Source: Deltaproteobacteria bacterium
GTDB taxonomy: Bacteria > Desulfobacterota > Desulfarculia > Adiutricales > Adiutricaceae
Direction of reading: 5' to 3'
NCBI GenBank assembly: GCA_031279155.1
Contig: JAITJB010000088.1
Location: 1-19,467, forward strand
Length of the DNA stretch: 19,467 bases
The stretch's first letter is position 1. Each line of letters opens with the position of its first letter. Made by a program: the position numbers and the translations under genes. The notes under the pieces were generated by a model. That model ran no database searches, was not told the DNA's origin, and worked only from the letters and a program-made list of their open reading frames with translations. Of this stretch, positions 6,670 to 13,976 are shown in pieces.

Positions 6670-7323
6670 GGATTTCTGACGATCAACCTTAATTTTTCCC
6701 ACAGACCCGCTTTACTTATTGGCGCGGGCGGGGTTGGGCGGCGCAAATTGGCTGACCTTTTAAAGGCCTTAGCTAAGGTCATGGTGGTTGAGCCCAAGCC
6801 CGATAGCTACGTAACCGAACTAGCTAATCGCGGGGAGATTTTTTTGACCGGGGCCTTCGACGAGAGCTTGTTAGATGCTTCTCCTTTGGTCTTTGTGGCC
6901 ATAGACGATCCCCTTGAGGCCAAAAGGCTGGCCCATATCGCTCGGGCCAGGGGGTGTTGGGTTAACGTAGTGGACCGGCCAGAGGACTGCGATTTTTATA
7001 TGCCGGCCGTAGTTGACCTCTCACCGCTTCGCCTGGCCGTAACAACTGATGGCGCAAGTCCGGCCTTAGCGGCCCATATTGCTTCTGAGCTCAGAGAGCG
7101 CTACCTTGGTCATGGCTTACTAGCAGATCTCATGGGGCGGCTCAGGCCCTGGATACTAAAAGCAGGGCTTTCGCCAGAAGATAGGCGAACTATTTTTGTC
7201 TCTCTGGCCGCTCAACCAGAACTGCCCAAGCTTTTAGCTGAAAACCGGATCCAAGAAGCACGTAAGATTATCGTCGATCTCATTAGACCGGTTGAGCTAC
7301 CGGCTGATTTTTTAAAGTGTTAG
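6667..7323 (+). CDS. sirC: Precorrin-2 dehydrogenase (siroheme synthase N-terminal-type protein)
   Basis: This cytoplasmic enzyme oxidises precorrin-2 to sirohydrochlorin with NAD, and some family members also insert iron to give siroheme. The 218-residue product shows the nucleotide-binding GAGGVG at residues 19-24, VNVVD with the likely catalytic aspartate at 103, CDFYMPA at 108-114 and the TTDGASPALA loop. No methyltransferase (CysG C-terminal) domain is attached. The frame also has an ATG at 6646 and a TTG at 6643, but I chose TTG 6667 because it has a ribosome site (CGGAG) at correct spacing, and because this numbering places the aspartate within one residue of the catalytic Asp104 known in CysG. 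The hemA gene follows after 24 bp. In bacteria using the siroheme-dependent heme route this pair feeds heme, siroheme and sometimes corrinoid synthesis. Confidence 0.88.
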   Translation: MGFLTINLNFSHRPALLIGAGGVGRRKLADLLKALAKVMVVEPKPDSYVTELANRGEIFLTGAFDESLLDASPLVFVAIDDPLEAKRLAHIARARGCWVNVVDRPEDCDFYMPAVVDLSPLRLAVTTDGASPALAAHIASELRERYLGHGLLADLMGRLRPWILKAGLSPEDRRTIFVSLAAQPELPKLLAENRIQEARKIIVDLIRPVELPADFLKC

Positions 7324-7347
7324 CTGGCCTTTGTTTTGTGAGATGTC

Positions 7348-8601
7348 ATGGATATTTTGATTTCCGGGGTCAGTCACCGGGCCGCTCCGGTGGAAGTCAG
7401 GGAAAAGTTGGCCAAAGGCGAGCTAAACGCCGCTCGTCTTTTTGAACTCCTGACCGCTGGAACTATCAAGGAGGGCCTGGTCCTCTCGACCTGTAACCGC
7501 CTGGAGATAGTCGTGGCTACCGACGATTCTTTGGCGGCTCAGGCGGCCTTACTTAACCTAATGGCTACGGCTTCTGGCCTTTCTAGTCAAGAGTTACATC
7601 CCTACGTCCACTACCTTACAAATCTCCAAGCGGTTAACTACCTCTTTCGGGTGACCGCAGGATTAGACTCGCAAGTCATAGGTGAAGCCCAGATTTTAGG
7701 CCAGGTTAAGGAAGCCTACCGGGCGGCCTCCCACTTTCGGACGGTCGGACCCTTGGTTTCCAAGCTTTTTCATAAGAGCTTTCAGGCGGCCAAGAGAGTA
7801 AGAAACGAAACGGAAGTCGCTTACGGGGCCGTATCCATTGCCTCAGCGGCGGTAGAAACCGCTCAGGCAACTTTAGGCTCCTTAGCCGGACTTACGGCCA
7901 TGGTCCTAGGGACCGGCGAGATGGCTTATTGCGTAACATCGCACCTTAAAAATCGGGGCCTATCTAAGCTTATAATAGCCGGCCGGACTAGCGAGCACGT
8001 TAAGGATCTGGCTAAAAAACATAGCGCTCAAGCTTTTATTATTGAAAATATTAAAGATCTTAAAGATATACTCCCCAATGTCGATATCCTAGCCGCAGCC
8101 GTGGCCGTAGTTAAGCCGGTTATAACCGTTGAAATTTTACCTAATAATGTAAAAAAGCTATTAATTTTAGATTTAGGCGTGCCCCGTAATGTTTCCGAGC
8201 TAGTAGGGAAATTGCCAGATGTTCAATTAAAAAACATCGACGACTTAAAAGGCTTAGTCAACCAGAACCTATCTTTAAGGCAGCTAGAAGCTCAGAAGGC
8301 CGAAGAAATTATCGCCCAAGAAGTTTTAAAGTTTAGCCGATGGCTAAAAAGCCTAGCCACTAGCCCGACCATTAAAGATCTAATTAACTTAGCTGAAGAA
8401 GCTAGAATGGTTGAGATGGAACGCACCAGGGGCAAGGTAAATTTTGATCCCGAGCAGCTAGAGGCCGTGGAAGCCATGAGCCGGGCCCTAGTCAGGCGGC
8501 TCCTCCACAACCCCCTAACTTTTCTCAAAGGTAGCCACCGCCATGAGCGGCAAGACTACTTTTTAAACATGTTTCGGCGCCTTTTTGGGTTAGACCCCTG
8601 A
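7348..8601 (+). CDS. hemA: Glutamyl-tRNA reductase
   Basis: The enzyme reduces glutamyl-tRNA(Glu) to glutamate-1-semialdehyde with NADPH, the first committed step of the C5 route to all tetrapyrroles. The 417-residue product is full length. It begins with the family N-terminus ISGVSHRAAPVEVREKL, carries the catalytic cysteine in STCNRLE (Cys49), the segment GLDSQVIGEAQILGQVKEAY, and an NADPH-binding GTGEM at about residue 188. The C-terminal dimerisation helix ends with LLHNPLTFLKG and LFGLDP. The ATG at 7348 is preceded by a weak GAGA site. It follows sirC closely and is followed by a terminator, so the two probably form one unit. Later heme genes such as hemB or hemC are not in the window. 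Confidence 0.97.
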   Translation: MDILISGVSHRAAPVEVREKLAKGELNAARLFELLTAGTIKEGLVLSTCNRLEIVVATDDSLAAQAALLNLMATASGLSSQELHPYVHYLTNLQAVNYLFRVTAGLDSQVIGEAQILGQVKEAYRAASHFRTVGPLVSKLFHKSFQAAKRVRNETEVAYGAVSIASAAVETAQATLGSLAGLTAMVLGTGEMAYCVTSHLKNRGLSKLIIAGRTSEHVKDLAKKHSAQAFIIENIKDLKDILPNVDILAAAVAVVKPVITVEILPNNVKKLLILDLGVPRNVSELVGKLPDVQLKNIDDLKGLVNQNLSLRQLEAQKAEEIIAQEVLKFSRWLKSLATSPTIKDLINLAEEARMVEMERTRGKVNFDPEQLEAVEAMSRALVRRLLHNPLTFLKGSHRHERQDYFLNMFRRLFGLDP

Positions 8602-8646
8602 GACCAATAATAGCTAGTCGCCGATAAAATTCAGAGAGTTAGACGC

Positions 8647-8677
8647 CTCGCCCTCTTGAGAGGGAGGTATTTTTTTT
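8647..8677 (+). terminator. Intrinsic terminator of sirC-hemA
   Basis: CCCTC (8651-8655) pairs with GAGGG (8659-8664 region) around a TTGA loop, and the stem extends past one mismatch with CT/GG. A run of eight Ts follows within two bases (8670-8677). It starts about 45 bp after the hemA stop. Confidence 0.75.
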
Positions 8678-8846
8678 CTTGGGTTGATTTTCCAGCGCAT
8701 GCGTATTAGAATTCCAACAAGATTGACATAGTTGCCAATCATATTTGGATCTATTAGATTGCCATTAATGTAATAAAAATGTAATAACTTTGTATTGGGA
8801 CTTTAAGAGACTATAAAAGTCTTTCTTGAACCAATATAATCCATCG
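8678..8846. other. AT-rich intergenic region with regulatory-looking motifs
   Basis: There is no gene here. A TTGACA at 8723-8728 lacks a good -10 partner. ATGTAATAA occurs twice in direct orientation (8768-8776 and 8779-8787), 11 bp apart. GACTTT at 8799-8804 can pair with AAAGTC at 8816-8821, while AGACT at 8808-8812 can instead pair with AGTCT at 8818-8822, so two overlapping hairpins compete for the same bases. A perfect TATAAT lies at 8835-8840 without a clear -35 box. Confidence 0.4.
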
Positions 8847-8919
8847 ATATTGACCTTAAATCTTGCTAAAAGTTGGATGGCTTAGAAAAAGCCAGTTGAA
8901 AAACTGGGTGATTTTTTTT
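8847..8919 (+). ncRNA. Candidate small RNA ending in an intrinsic terminator
   Basis: A perfect -10 box TATAAT (8835-8840) is followed by about 75 nt without an open frame. This segment holds two hairpins, GGCTT-AGAA-AAGCC (8879-8893) and CCAGTT-GAAA-AACTGG (8892-8907), and ends with a run of eight Ts. That layout is typical of a short independent transcript, but the -35 box is poor and no RNA family is recognised. It could instead be a leader attenuator for the downstream Hpt gene. Confidence 0.3.
8892..8919 (+). terminator. Intrinsic terminator upstream of the Hpt gene
   Basis: A perfect 6-bp stem CCAGTT/AACTGG with a GAAA tetraloop (8892-8907) is followed by eight Ts (8912-8919). It is a second terminator, 240 bp after the one behind hemA, so it must serve a different transcript or act as an attenuator. 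Confidence 0.65.
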
Positions 8920-9008
8920 ACTAATCGGGTTTTGCCCATATCCGGAGCCGACGAGTAAGCCGATTGTCTCCGAAAAAATAACTATTTTAGGCTGCACGGA
9001 GGTGACCA

Positions 9009-9374
9009 GTGGCTGTCACGGTTGATAGGGAAAGCATCTGTGAAAATTTTATGGATGATGAGGAGTTGATCTTTGAGAGCATAGATCTGTTTATGGAGAG
9101 TTCAGCTACCAGGTTAGAAGCTCTCCGTGAGGCGGTCAAAGTCAGAGACAGTGGGAAAGTCATGGCCGAAGCCCATGCCTTAAAGGGCGTGGTCGGGCTT
9201 TTTTCACCAGGCGAGGTTTTTGACGCCGCCAAGACTCTAGAATTAATGGGCCGCAATAATAACCTCGAAGGAGTTGACGAGGCTTTCACTGTCTTTGAGG
9301 GCAGATTGGCCGAACTTTCTAATATTCTCCGCGAGTGGCGCCAAGAAGGTGGTGAAGGCGGAAGCGACGACTAA
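9009..9374 (+). CDS. Stand-alone histidine phosphotransfer (Hpt) domain protein
   Basis: The 121-residue cytoplasmic protein is a single Hpt domain, the shuttle that passes a phosphoryl group between receiver domains in multistep phosphorelays. The phosphorylated histidine is His56 in the motif AHALKGVVGLFS, followed by the amphipathic helix DAAKTLELMG and a last helix FEGRLAELSNIL typical of the four-helix bundle. The start is GTG 9009, chosen because GGAGGTGA at 8998-9005 is an almost perfect ribosome site and the frame before it carries no better start. No sensor kinase or response regulator is encoded nearby, so its partners are unlinked. It is a single-gene unit. I see no clear promoter, only the upstream terminator at 8892-8919. 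Confidence 0.85.
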   Translation: MAVTVDRESICENFMDDEELIFESIDLFMESSATRLEALREAVKVRDSGKVMAEAHALKGVVGLFSPGEVFDAAKTLELMGRNNNLEGVDEAFTVFEGRLAELSNILREWRQEGGEGGSDD

Positions 9375-9484
9375 GCTCACTTAATCCTTGGCCAGCTATT
9401 TTTTTATGGTTTAGTCGCCTTTGGCTAGGCCAGAGGCCTCATATTGTGATAGTGCTAGTCTCTTTGATTGCATAAGTCAGCCTA

Positions 9485-9516
9485 TTTTTTTGGCCCACCT
9501 CCATGGCGGGCCAAAA
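9485..9516. other. Strong hairpin with the T-run on its 5' side
   Basis: TTTTGGCCC (9488-9496) and GGGCCAAAA (9508-9516) form a perfect 9-bp stem, and CC/GG inside extends it. The T-run (9485-9491) lies in and before the left arm, and As follow the right arm, so on neither strand does a T-run follow the stem beyond the paired bases. It is not a standard terminator. It lies about 110 bp after the Hpt gene. The neighbouring 9520-9620 is AT-rich and featureless. Confidence 0.5.
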
Positions 9517-9658
9517 GACTAAAATATAAGACTTAAAAATAATGTACCCCAAAAAATACTAAATAAAAAACAAAAATTTATCGCCATTGGCTATTATCCC
9601 AATTAACTCCCCATAATGTTAACACACTTACAAAAAGCGGCTTTTATCTTAAGCTTAA

Positions 9659-9688
9659 GCGGCTTGGATATTTTAGCCGCGTTTTTTT
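9659..9688 (+). terminator. Intrinsic terminator between the Hpt gene and the repeat arrays
   Basis: GCGGCT (9659-9664) pairs with AGCCGC (9675-9680) across a 10-nt loop and is followed by G and seven Ts (9682-9688). A second copy of AAGCGGCTT at 9635-9643 could compete for the right arm. It may end the Hpt transcript some 285 bp after the stop codon. Confidence 0.7.
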
Positions 9689-9697
9689 GTTGACAAT

Positions 9698-9797
9698 GCC
9701 TGTCGCATGGGCCTGTCGCATGGGTCTGTCACAAATGCCTGTCGCCAATGCCTGTTGCAAGCGCCTGTCGATGAGCCTCCATGAGCCTTCGCGATGG
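9698..9797. repeat. 13-bp tandem repeat array
   Basis: Units of 13 bp with consensus near GCCTGTCGCATGG lie at 9698-9710, 9711-9723 (identical to the first), 9724-9736, 9737-9749 and 9750-9762. They are followed by a 12-bp unit (9763-9774), a shortened 10-bp unit (9775-9784) and a last 13-bp unit GCCTTCGCGATGG (9785-9797). The period is not a multiple of 3. The array begins directly after the terminator T-run and a TTGACA at 9690-9695. Confidence 0.88.
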
Positions 9798-9820
9798 GCC
9801 AACTAAAAAGCCGCTACTCT

Positions 9821-9928
9821 GGCTAGGGCTTGGCTAGATTTGGACCAGACTTGGACTAGACTTAGACTAGACTTGGGCTAGATTTGGGCCAGATTTGAGC
9901 CAGATTTTGGCCAGACCATGGCCAGAGG
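9821..9928. repeat. 11-bp tandem repeat array
   Basis: About ten units of 10-12 bp, mostly 11, run from 9821 to 9928 with consensus near GGACTAGACTT or GGGCCAGATTT. Clear 11-bp units lie at 9842-9852, 9853-9863, 9864-9874, 9875-9885 and 9886-9896, then 12-bp and 10-bp variants. The period is close to one helical turn, so all units present the same DNA face. It lies 25 bp before the lysS promoter region. Confidence 0.88.
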
Positions 9929-9953
9929 AGAGCCGATTGACTCGATTGTCAGG

Positions 9954-9982
9954 TTGATTTAGTTAAGCTATCAATGTACAAT
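9954..9982 (+). promoter_or_regulatory. Sigma70 promoter for lysS and probably the downstream envelope genes
   Basis: TTGATT (9954-9959) and TACAAT (9977-9982) are separated by 17 bp. The -10 has five of six consensus bases. The start would be near 9989, giving a leader of about 150 nt before lysS. Confidence 0.55.
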
Positions 9983-9999
9983 CAGTTGTTTTATTCTGT

Positions 10000-10105
10000 T
10001 AGGCGATTTACCGATTTTATGGTTATCGGCCTAAGGTCGCCTAGGTTTTAACTCAGATAACCTCAGAACTTCTCCCCAAGACTCTGGGCTGATGAAACCT
10101 AGCCC
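10000..10105 (+). promoter_or_regulatory. Structured 5' leader of lysS
   Basis: Three successive hairpins can form. TAGGCGA (10000-10006) pairs with TCGCCTA (10037-10043) and encloses CCGAT/ATCGG (10011-10015 with 10025-10029). Then AGGTT (10043-10047) pairs with AACCT (10059-10063), and GGGCT (10086-10090) with AGCCC (10101-10105). No T-box consensus or known riboswitch motif is seen and no T-run follows, so a role is not assigned. Confidence 0.4.
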
Positions 10106-10138
10106 AAATTTAAATCTAAGACTTTTTCTAGAGATGAG

Positions 10139-11689
10139 ATGGAAAAATTAGACAACAACCAACAAGACCCAAAGGGCACGGAAAACTCCGATAGCAAGGC
10201 TTGTCCGCTGCCAGAGGAACAGAGCCCGGTCATCTTGGCCCGCTTCCAAAAGGCTCAGGCCATGGCCGAGAGCGGCCTAAATTTGTACCCCAATTGCTTT
10301 AGGCCCGAGCATAAAGCTTCTCAGATACGCGAAGAATTAGGCTCGCTAGAGGCCTCTGAGCTAGAGAGTAAAGCTTATTTCCGGAACCTTGCTGGCCGCC
10401 TGATGGCCCGCCGCGATTACGGTAAATCGGTCTTCTTCGATCTCCAAGACTCCACCGGTAAAATCCAACTCTACGCCCGCCGAGATAAACTGCCGCCTGA
10501 GACCTACGATCTGATCCAACATTTAGATATAGGCGATCTGGTCGGAGTTGGGGGCGTGGTTTTTAAAACCAAAACCGGCGAGCTCTCTATCTTACTTGAA
10601 AAGATTGAGCTGGTAACCAAAAGCTTACTGCCGCTTCCAGAAAAATTTCATGAAATGAGCGTAGAGAGCCGTTATCGGCGGCGATACGTTGATTTAATTA
10701 TGAACGAAGAGAGCCGCCGGGTCTTTATGATTCGCACTCAAACGGTGGCCGCTGTCAGAGAATTTATGGTTGCTCGCGGGTTTTTGGAAGTTGAGACTCC
10801 CATGATGCACGTCATCCCCGGCGGGGCCACGGCCAAACCCTTTGAGACCTTCCATAACTCCTTAGATCGCACCTTGTACCTTAGAATAGCCCCTGAGCTC
10901 TATTTAAAGCGTTTACTAGTTGGAGGATTTGACCGGGTCTTTGAACTCAACCGCAATTTCCGCAATGAGGGCTTGAGCATTCAGCACAACCCGGAATTTA
11001 CCATGATGGAGTTCTATCAGAGTTATGCCGATTATAACGATCTGATGGATTTAACGGAACTGATGTTTATCGAGGTGGCCCAAAAGGTCATTGGTAAAAC
11101 CTCTCTTAACTACCAGGGCTTAGCCTTTGATCTCAAAGGGCCCTGGGCTAGGAAGACCTTCCACCAATCGCTAGTTGAGATTGGTCATGTGCCAGAGGAT
11201 GTTCTGACCAGTCAAGCCAAGGCCCTAGAGTATTTGGCTAATATGGGCGGCCAAAAGGCCCCAGGCGACCCATTAGGTAAGATTTTAGCTAAAATATTTG
11301 ATCTTAAGGTTGAACCAAACTTAATTGAGCCTACATTTATTACTCTATATCCAGCCGACATAAGTCCCTTGGCTCGGCGAAATGATCTCGATCCCAATCT
11401 AACCGACCGCTTTGAGCTCTTTATCTGCGGTCGGGAGATAGCCAACGCCTTTTCAGAGCTAAACGATCCCATGGATCAAAGGGAGCGTTTTTTGCGGCAA
11501 GTAGACGAGCGTAAGGCCGGCGATGAGGAGGGCATGCACTACGACGACGACTACATCAGGGCCTTGATGTACGGGATGCCGCCAGCCGCCGGCGAGGGCG
11601 TGGGCATTGACCGGTTGGTCATGCTACTATCCGACGCCGCCTCTATCCGAGATGTCATACTATTTCCTCACTTACGCCCAGAAGCCTGA
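10139..11689 (+). CDS. lysS: Lysyl-tRNA synthetase, class II
   Basis: The enzyme charges tRNA(Lys) with lysine in the cytoplasm using ATP. The 516-residue product has the usual length. An N-terminal OB-fold anticodon-binding domain (about residues 75-165, starting with RNLAGRLMARRDYGKSVFF) is followed by the class II catalytic core: a motif 1 region around YRRRYVDL and REFMVARGFLEVETPMM, motif 2 in FELNRNFRNEGLSIQHNPEF, and motif 3 in GVGIDRLVMLL. The first 50 residues are a polar extension with a run of acidic and amide residues. The ATG at 10139 has only a weak purine-rich ribosome site. It is preceded by a promoter and a structured leader, and lolC/E starts 12 bp after its stop, so translation and envelope genes are probably co-transcribed. 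Confidence 0.97.
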   Translation: MEKLDNNQQDPKGTENSDSKACPLPEEQSPVILARFQKAQAMAESGLNLYPNCFRPEHKASQIREELGSLEASELESKAYFRNLAGRLMARRDYGKSVFFDLQDSTGKIQLYARRDKLPPETYDLIQHLDIGDLVGVGGVVFKTKTGELSILLEKIELVTKSLLPLPEKFHEMSVESRYRRRYVDLIMNEESRRVFMIRTQTVAAVREFMVARGFLEVETPMMHVIPGGATAKPFETFHNSLDRTLYLRIAPELYLKRLLVGGFDRVFELNRNFRNEGLSIQHNPEFTMMEFYQSYADYNDLMDLTELMFIEVAQKVIGKTSLNYQGLAFDLKGPWARKTFHQSLVEIGHVPEDVLTSQAKALEYLANMGGQKAPGDPLGKILAKIFDLKVEPNLIEPTFITLYPADISPLARRNDLDPNLTDRFELFICGREIANAFSELNDPMDQRERFLRQVDERKAGDEEGMHYDDDYIRALMYGMPPAAGEGVGIDRLVMLLSDAASIRDVILFPHLRPEA

Positions 11690-11701
11690 TAATCGGCCAA
11701 T

Positions 11702-13123
11702 ATGGGTTTTCAACGCGAAATCGCCATCCGATTTCTGAGGGCCAAAAAACGTCGTTCGCTTTTGTCCCTGATATCGGTCTTGGCCGTAGGTGGGGTTGGC
11801 TTGGGAGTGGCCGCCCTGATAGTTGTCTTAGCTGTCTTGGCCGGCTTTGAGACCAATTTGAAAAATAAGCTCTTAGGCCTAAGCGCCCATGTAACGGTCT
11901 ATAGAGGCTCTTATATCGAGGGAGAATCCCCGCCCTGGACGGAGACAGCGGCTACGATCCTTAGCGTTAAGGGCGTAAATTCGGCTCTGCCCTTCATTAA
12001 CGGTCAAGCCATGGTGGGAACTGGCCGAGGGGCTAACGGCGTCATGGTTTTGGGTATTGATCCCAAATTGGCCAGAAGTTCAGGATATTTTGATAACCTA
12101 AACCTCTCGCCACTAGCCGAACTAAATCTCACCCAAAGGCCCATGGAGTCGCCTTGGGCCGATACCGAATGGTGGGCGTACACCGGGGGCTTGTTCCCCG
12201 AAAAAAATGACCAAGAAGAAGATAGCCAAGGACAAACTGACCAGGGAGAATATAGCCAAGGAGAAGATGGCCAAGGGGAAACCGACGGAGCAGCTAGCCA
12301 AGCCCCAACGCCGCCCAAGCAGCAAAGGCCGATTATCGTCGGGCACGATCTAGCCAACATCTTGGGCGTAGAGACCCTAGGTAAGGTTAACGTTATCTCG
12401 CCCTTTGGCCGCATTACCCCATTGGGCAATCGCGGTCCCTTGAACCGGGTTTTTACGGTTGCCGGAACTTTTAGGGTCAACTATTACGACTTCGATTCCC
12501 GGGTCGTCTACACGACCTTAGAGGAGGCGGCCAGCCTCTTGGGCATGAGCCCAGGTGAGATTACCTACATCGAGGTGTATGTTGATGATATATATCAAGC
12601 TAAAGATATTAAACTAGAAATTTTACGTCTCTTAGGTTATACTGATTACTACGCCGTTGATTGGATGGATAGAAACATGAGCCTGTTTTCAGCTCTTAAG
12701 CTCGAGCAAACAGCCATGTTTGTCATCTTAACTCTCATCATACTGGTGGCCGCCTTTAATATAGCATCTACGCTTATCATGATGGTGACCGAAAAAACCA
12801 GGGACATCGCGATTCTTAAGGCCATGGGGGCCTCATCATCAGCTATCCGGAGGATATTTACCATCCAAGGTTTACTAGTTGGCGGGGTTGGGACCTTTGG
12901 CGGCTTAATTGTCGGCGTGGGTCTGTGCTTAGCTTTAAAGCGCTATGAATTTATATCGCTGCCCTCGGAAATATACCTAATGAACACTCTGCCAGTCGAA
13001 ATGAGGTTAGATCAGATTTTATCCATTACCTTTGTCTCTCTCTTAATAAGCTACCTAGCCACGGTCTACCCGGCTTCCCAGGCCGCCAAGCTCGATCCGG
13101 TCGAGGCGTTGCGCTATGAGTAA
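11702..13123 (+). CDS. lolC: Lipoprotein-releasing ABC transporter permease LolC/LolE
   Basis: This inner-membrane subunit works with LolD to extract mature lipoproteins from the inner membrane and pass them to LolA. The 473-residue product has the MacB/LolC layout: helix 1 at about residues 20-48 after the basic RFLRAKKRRS, a large periplasmic domain, helix 2 near 338-363, helix 3 near 390-420, and helix 4 near 440-462 with the family ending YPASQAAKLDPVEALRYE. The cytoplasmic coupling segment is TRDIAILKAMGASSSAIRR. The family is usually about 410 residues, and the surplus comes from a hydrophilic, Q/G/E/D-rich insert at about residues 168-210 encoded by a 15-bp tandem repeat. Only one permease gene is present, so it probably acts as a homodimer (a LolF-type arrangement). 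No good ribosome site is seen. It overlaps lolD by 8 bp. Confidence 0.9.
   Translation: MGFQREIAIRFLRAKKRRSLLSLISVLAVGGVGLGVAALIVVLAVLAGFETNLKNKLLGLSAHVTVYRGSYIEGESPPWTETAATILSVKGVNSALPFINGQAMVGTGRGANGVMVLGIDPKLARSSGYFDNLNLSPLAELNLTQRPMESPWADTEWWAYTGGLFPEKNDQEEDSQGQTDQGEYSQGEDGQGETDGAASQAPTPPKQQRPIIVGHDLANILGVETLGKVNVISPFGRITPLGNRGPLNRVFTVAGTFRVNYYDFDSRVVYTTLEEAASLLGMSPGEITYIEVYVDDIYQAKDIKLEILRLLGYTDYYAVDWMDRNMSLFSALKLEQTAMFVILTLIILVAAFNIASTLIMMVTEKTRDIAILKAMGASSSAIRRIFTIQGLLVGGVGTFGGLIVGVGLCLALKRYEFISLPSEIYLMNTLPVEMRLDQILSITFVSLLISYLATVYPASQAAKLDPVEALRYE
12209..12283 (+). repeat. In-frame 15-bp tandem repeat inside lolC/E
   Basis: Five 15-bp units lie at 12209-12223, 12224-12238, 12239-12253, 12254-12268 and 12269-12283, with a decayed copy after them. 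They encode five-residue units DQEED, SQGQT, DQGEY, SQGED and GQGET. Alternate units are more alike, giving a 30-bp higher-order period. The repeat starts at codon 170 and keeps the frame. It accounts for much of the extra length of this protein. Confidence 0.85.
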
Positions 13124-13892
13124 AAAAGAGCGAATTAGAGAAAAGGCGCCTTTAAATGCTACATCGTTTTCAAATAAAAAAGCTCAAAATGGCGATAAAG
13201 CCCCTTTATTGGAGGCCTTGTCTTTAAATAAGGAGTTTACCACCGGCGACGAAAAGCTCAGCATCCTAAGCGAACTAAACTTGACCGTTGAGCGGGGTAG
13301 TTCGGTGGCCGTGTTGGGGGCCTCGGGCTCGGGTAAATCGACCTTATTGTACCTTTTGGGCGGTCTTGATAGGCCGACTTCTGGCCTAGTTAAGGCCAAT
13401 GGCCGCGACATTTATAGCTTATCTGAGCCGCAGCTGGCCCTCTGGCGGGCCCGCGAGGTGGGCTTTGTCTTTCAGTTCCACTACCTGATGGCCGAGTTTG
13501 ACGCCTTAGAAAACGTGGCCATGCCGGCTAGGCTCTCGGGCTTGGGCCGGGAGGAGGCTCGGGCCAAGGCCGAGCCCTTACTAGATCGAGTGGGCTTAGG
13601 CGATCGGAAAAAACATCGGCCCGGCGCCCTTTCCGGCGGCGAGCAGCAGCGCGTGGCCCTGGCCAGGGCCTTGGTCATGGCCCCGGGTCTACTTTTGGCC
13701 GATGAGCCCACCGGTAATCTCGACGCCCGCAACGCGGCCATGGTCAATGATTTGATATTAGAGCTGGTCGGCGAGCGCGACATGGGGGCCGTGGTGGTCA
13801 CCCACAACGCTCAATTGGCTAGCTTAATGAGCCGGACCTTGGAATTGTCTTACGGCAGCCTCAGCCCCTTAGATCTTGAGACGGCCTCCTAA
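13116..13892 (+). CDS. lolD: Lipoprotein-releasing ABC transporter ATPase LolD
   Basis: This cytoplasmic ATPase drives lipoprotein release through the LolC/E permease encoded just upstream. The 258-residue product has Walker A GASGSGKST, the Q-loop in VFQFHYL, the signature LSGGEQQRVALARAL, Walker B LLLADEPTGNLD and the switch histidine in VVVTHN. The HYLMAEFDALENVAMPARL segment after the Q-loop is typical of LolD/MacB-type ATPases. Compared with the family it carries about 30 extra polar residues at the N-terminus (lysine-rich, before LLEALSLNKEF). The ATG at 13116 lies inside the end of lolC/E (ATGAGTAA overlap), so the two are translationally coupled. Confidence 0.94.
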   Translation: MSKKERIREKAPLNATSFSNKKAQNGDKAPLLEALSLNKEFTTGDEKLSILSELNLTVERGSSVAVLGASGSGKSTLLYLLGGLDRPTSGLVKANGRDIYSLSEPQLALWRAREVGFVFQFHYLMAEFDALENVAMPARLSGLGREEARAKAEPLLDRVGLGDRKKHRPGALSGGEQQRVALARALVMAPGLLLADEPTGNLDARNAAMVNDLILELVGERDMGAVVVTHNAQLASLMSRTLELSYGSLSPLDLETAS

Positions 13893-13976
13893 GGCTAGCG
13901 CCAATAAAGGCCTCTTTACGCCCCAAATTTTGCTTTTCATCCCTATGGAGGCTTCGATGTTCCACGCGGAGTATAT

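Noticed and set aside
12004..12480. 158-codon minus-strand frame opposite lolC/E
   Set aside because: It lies wholly within a well-supported gene on the other strand, and its odd repeats (SPWxS) mirror the 15-bp repeat.
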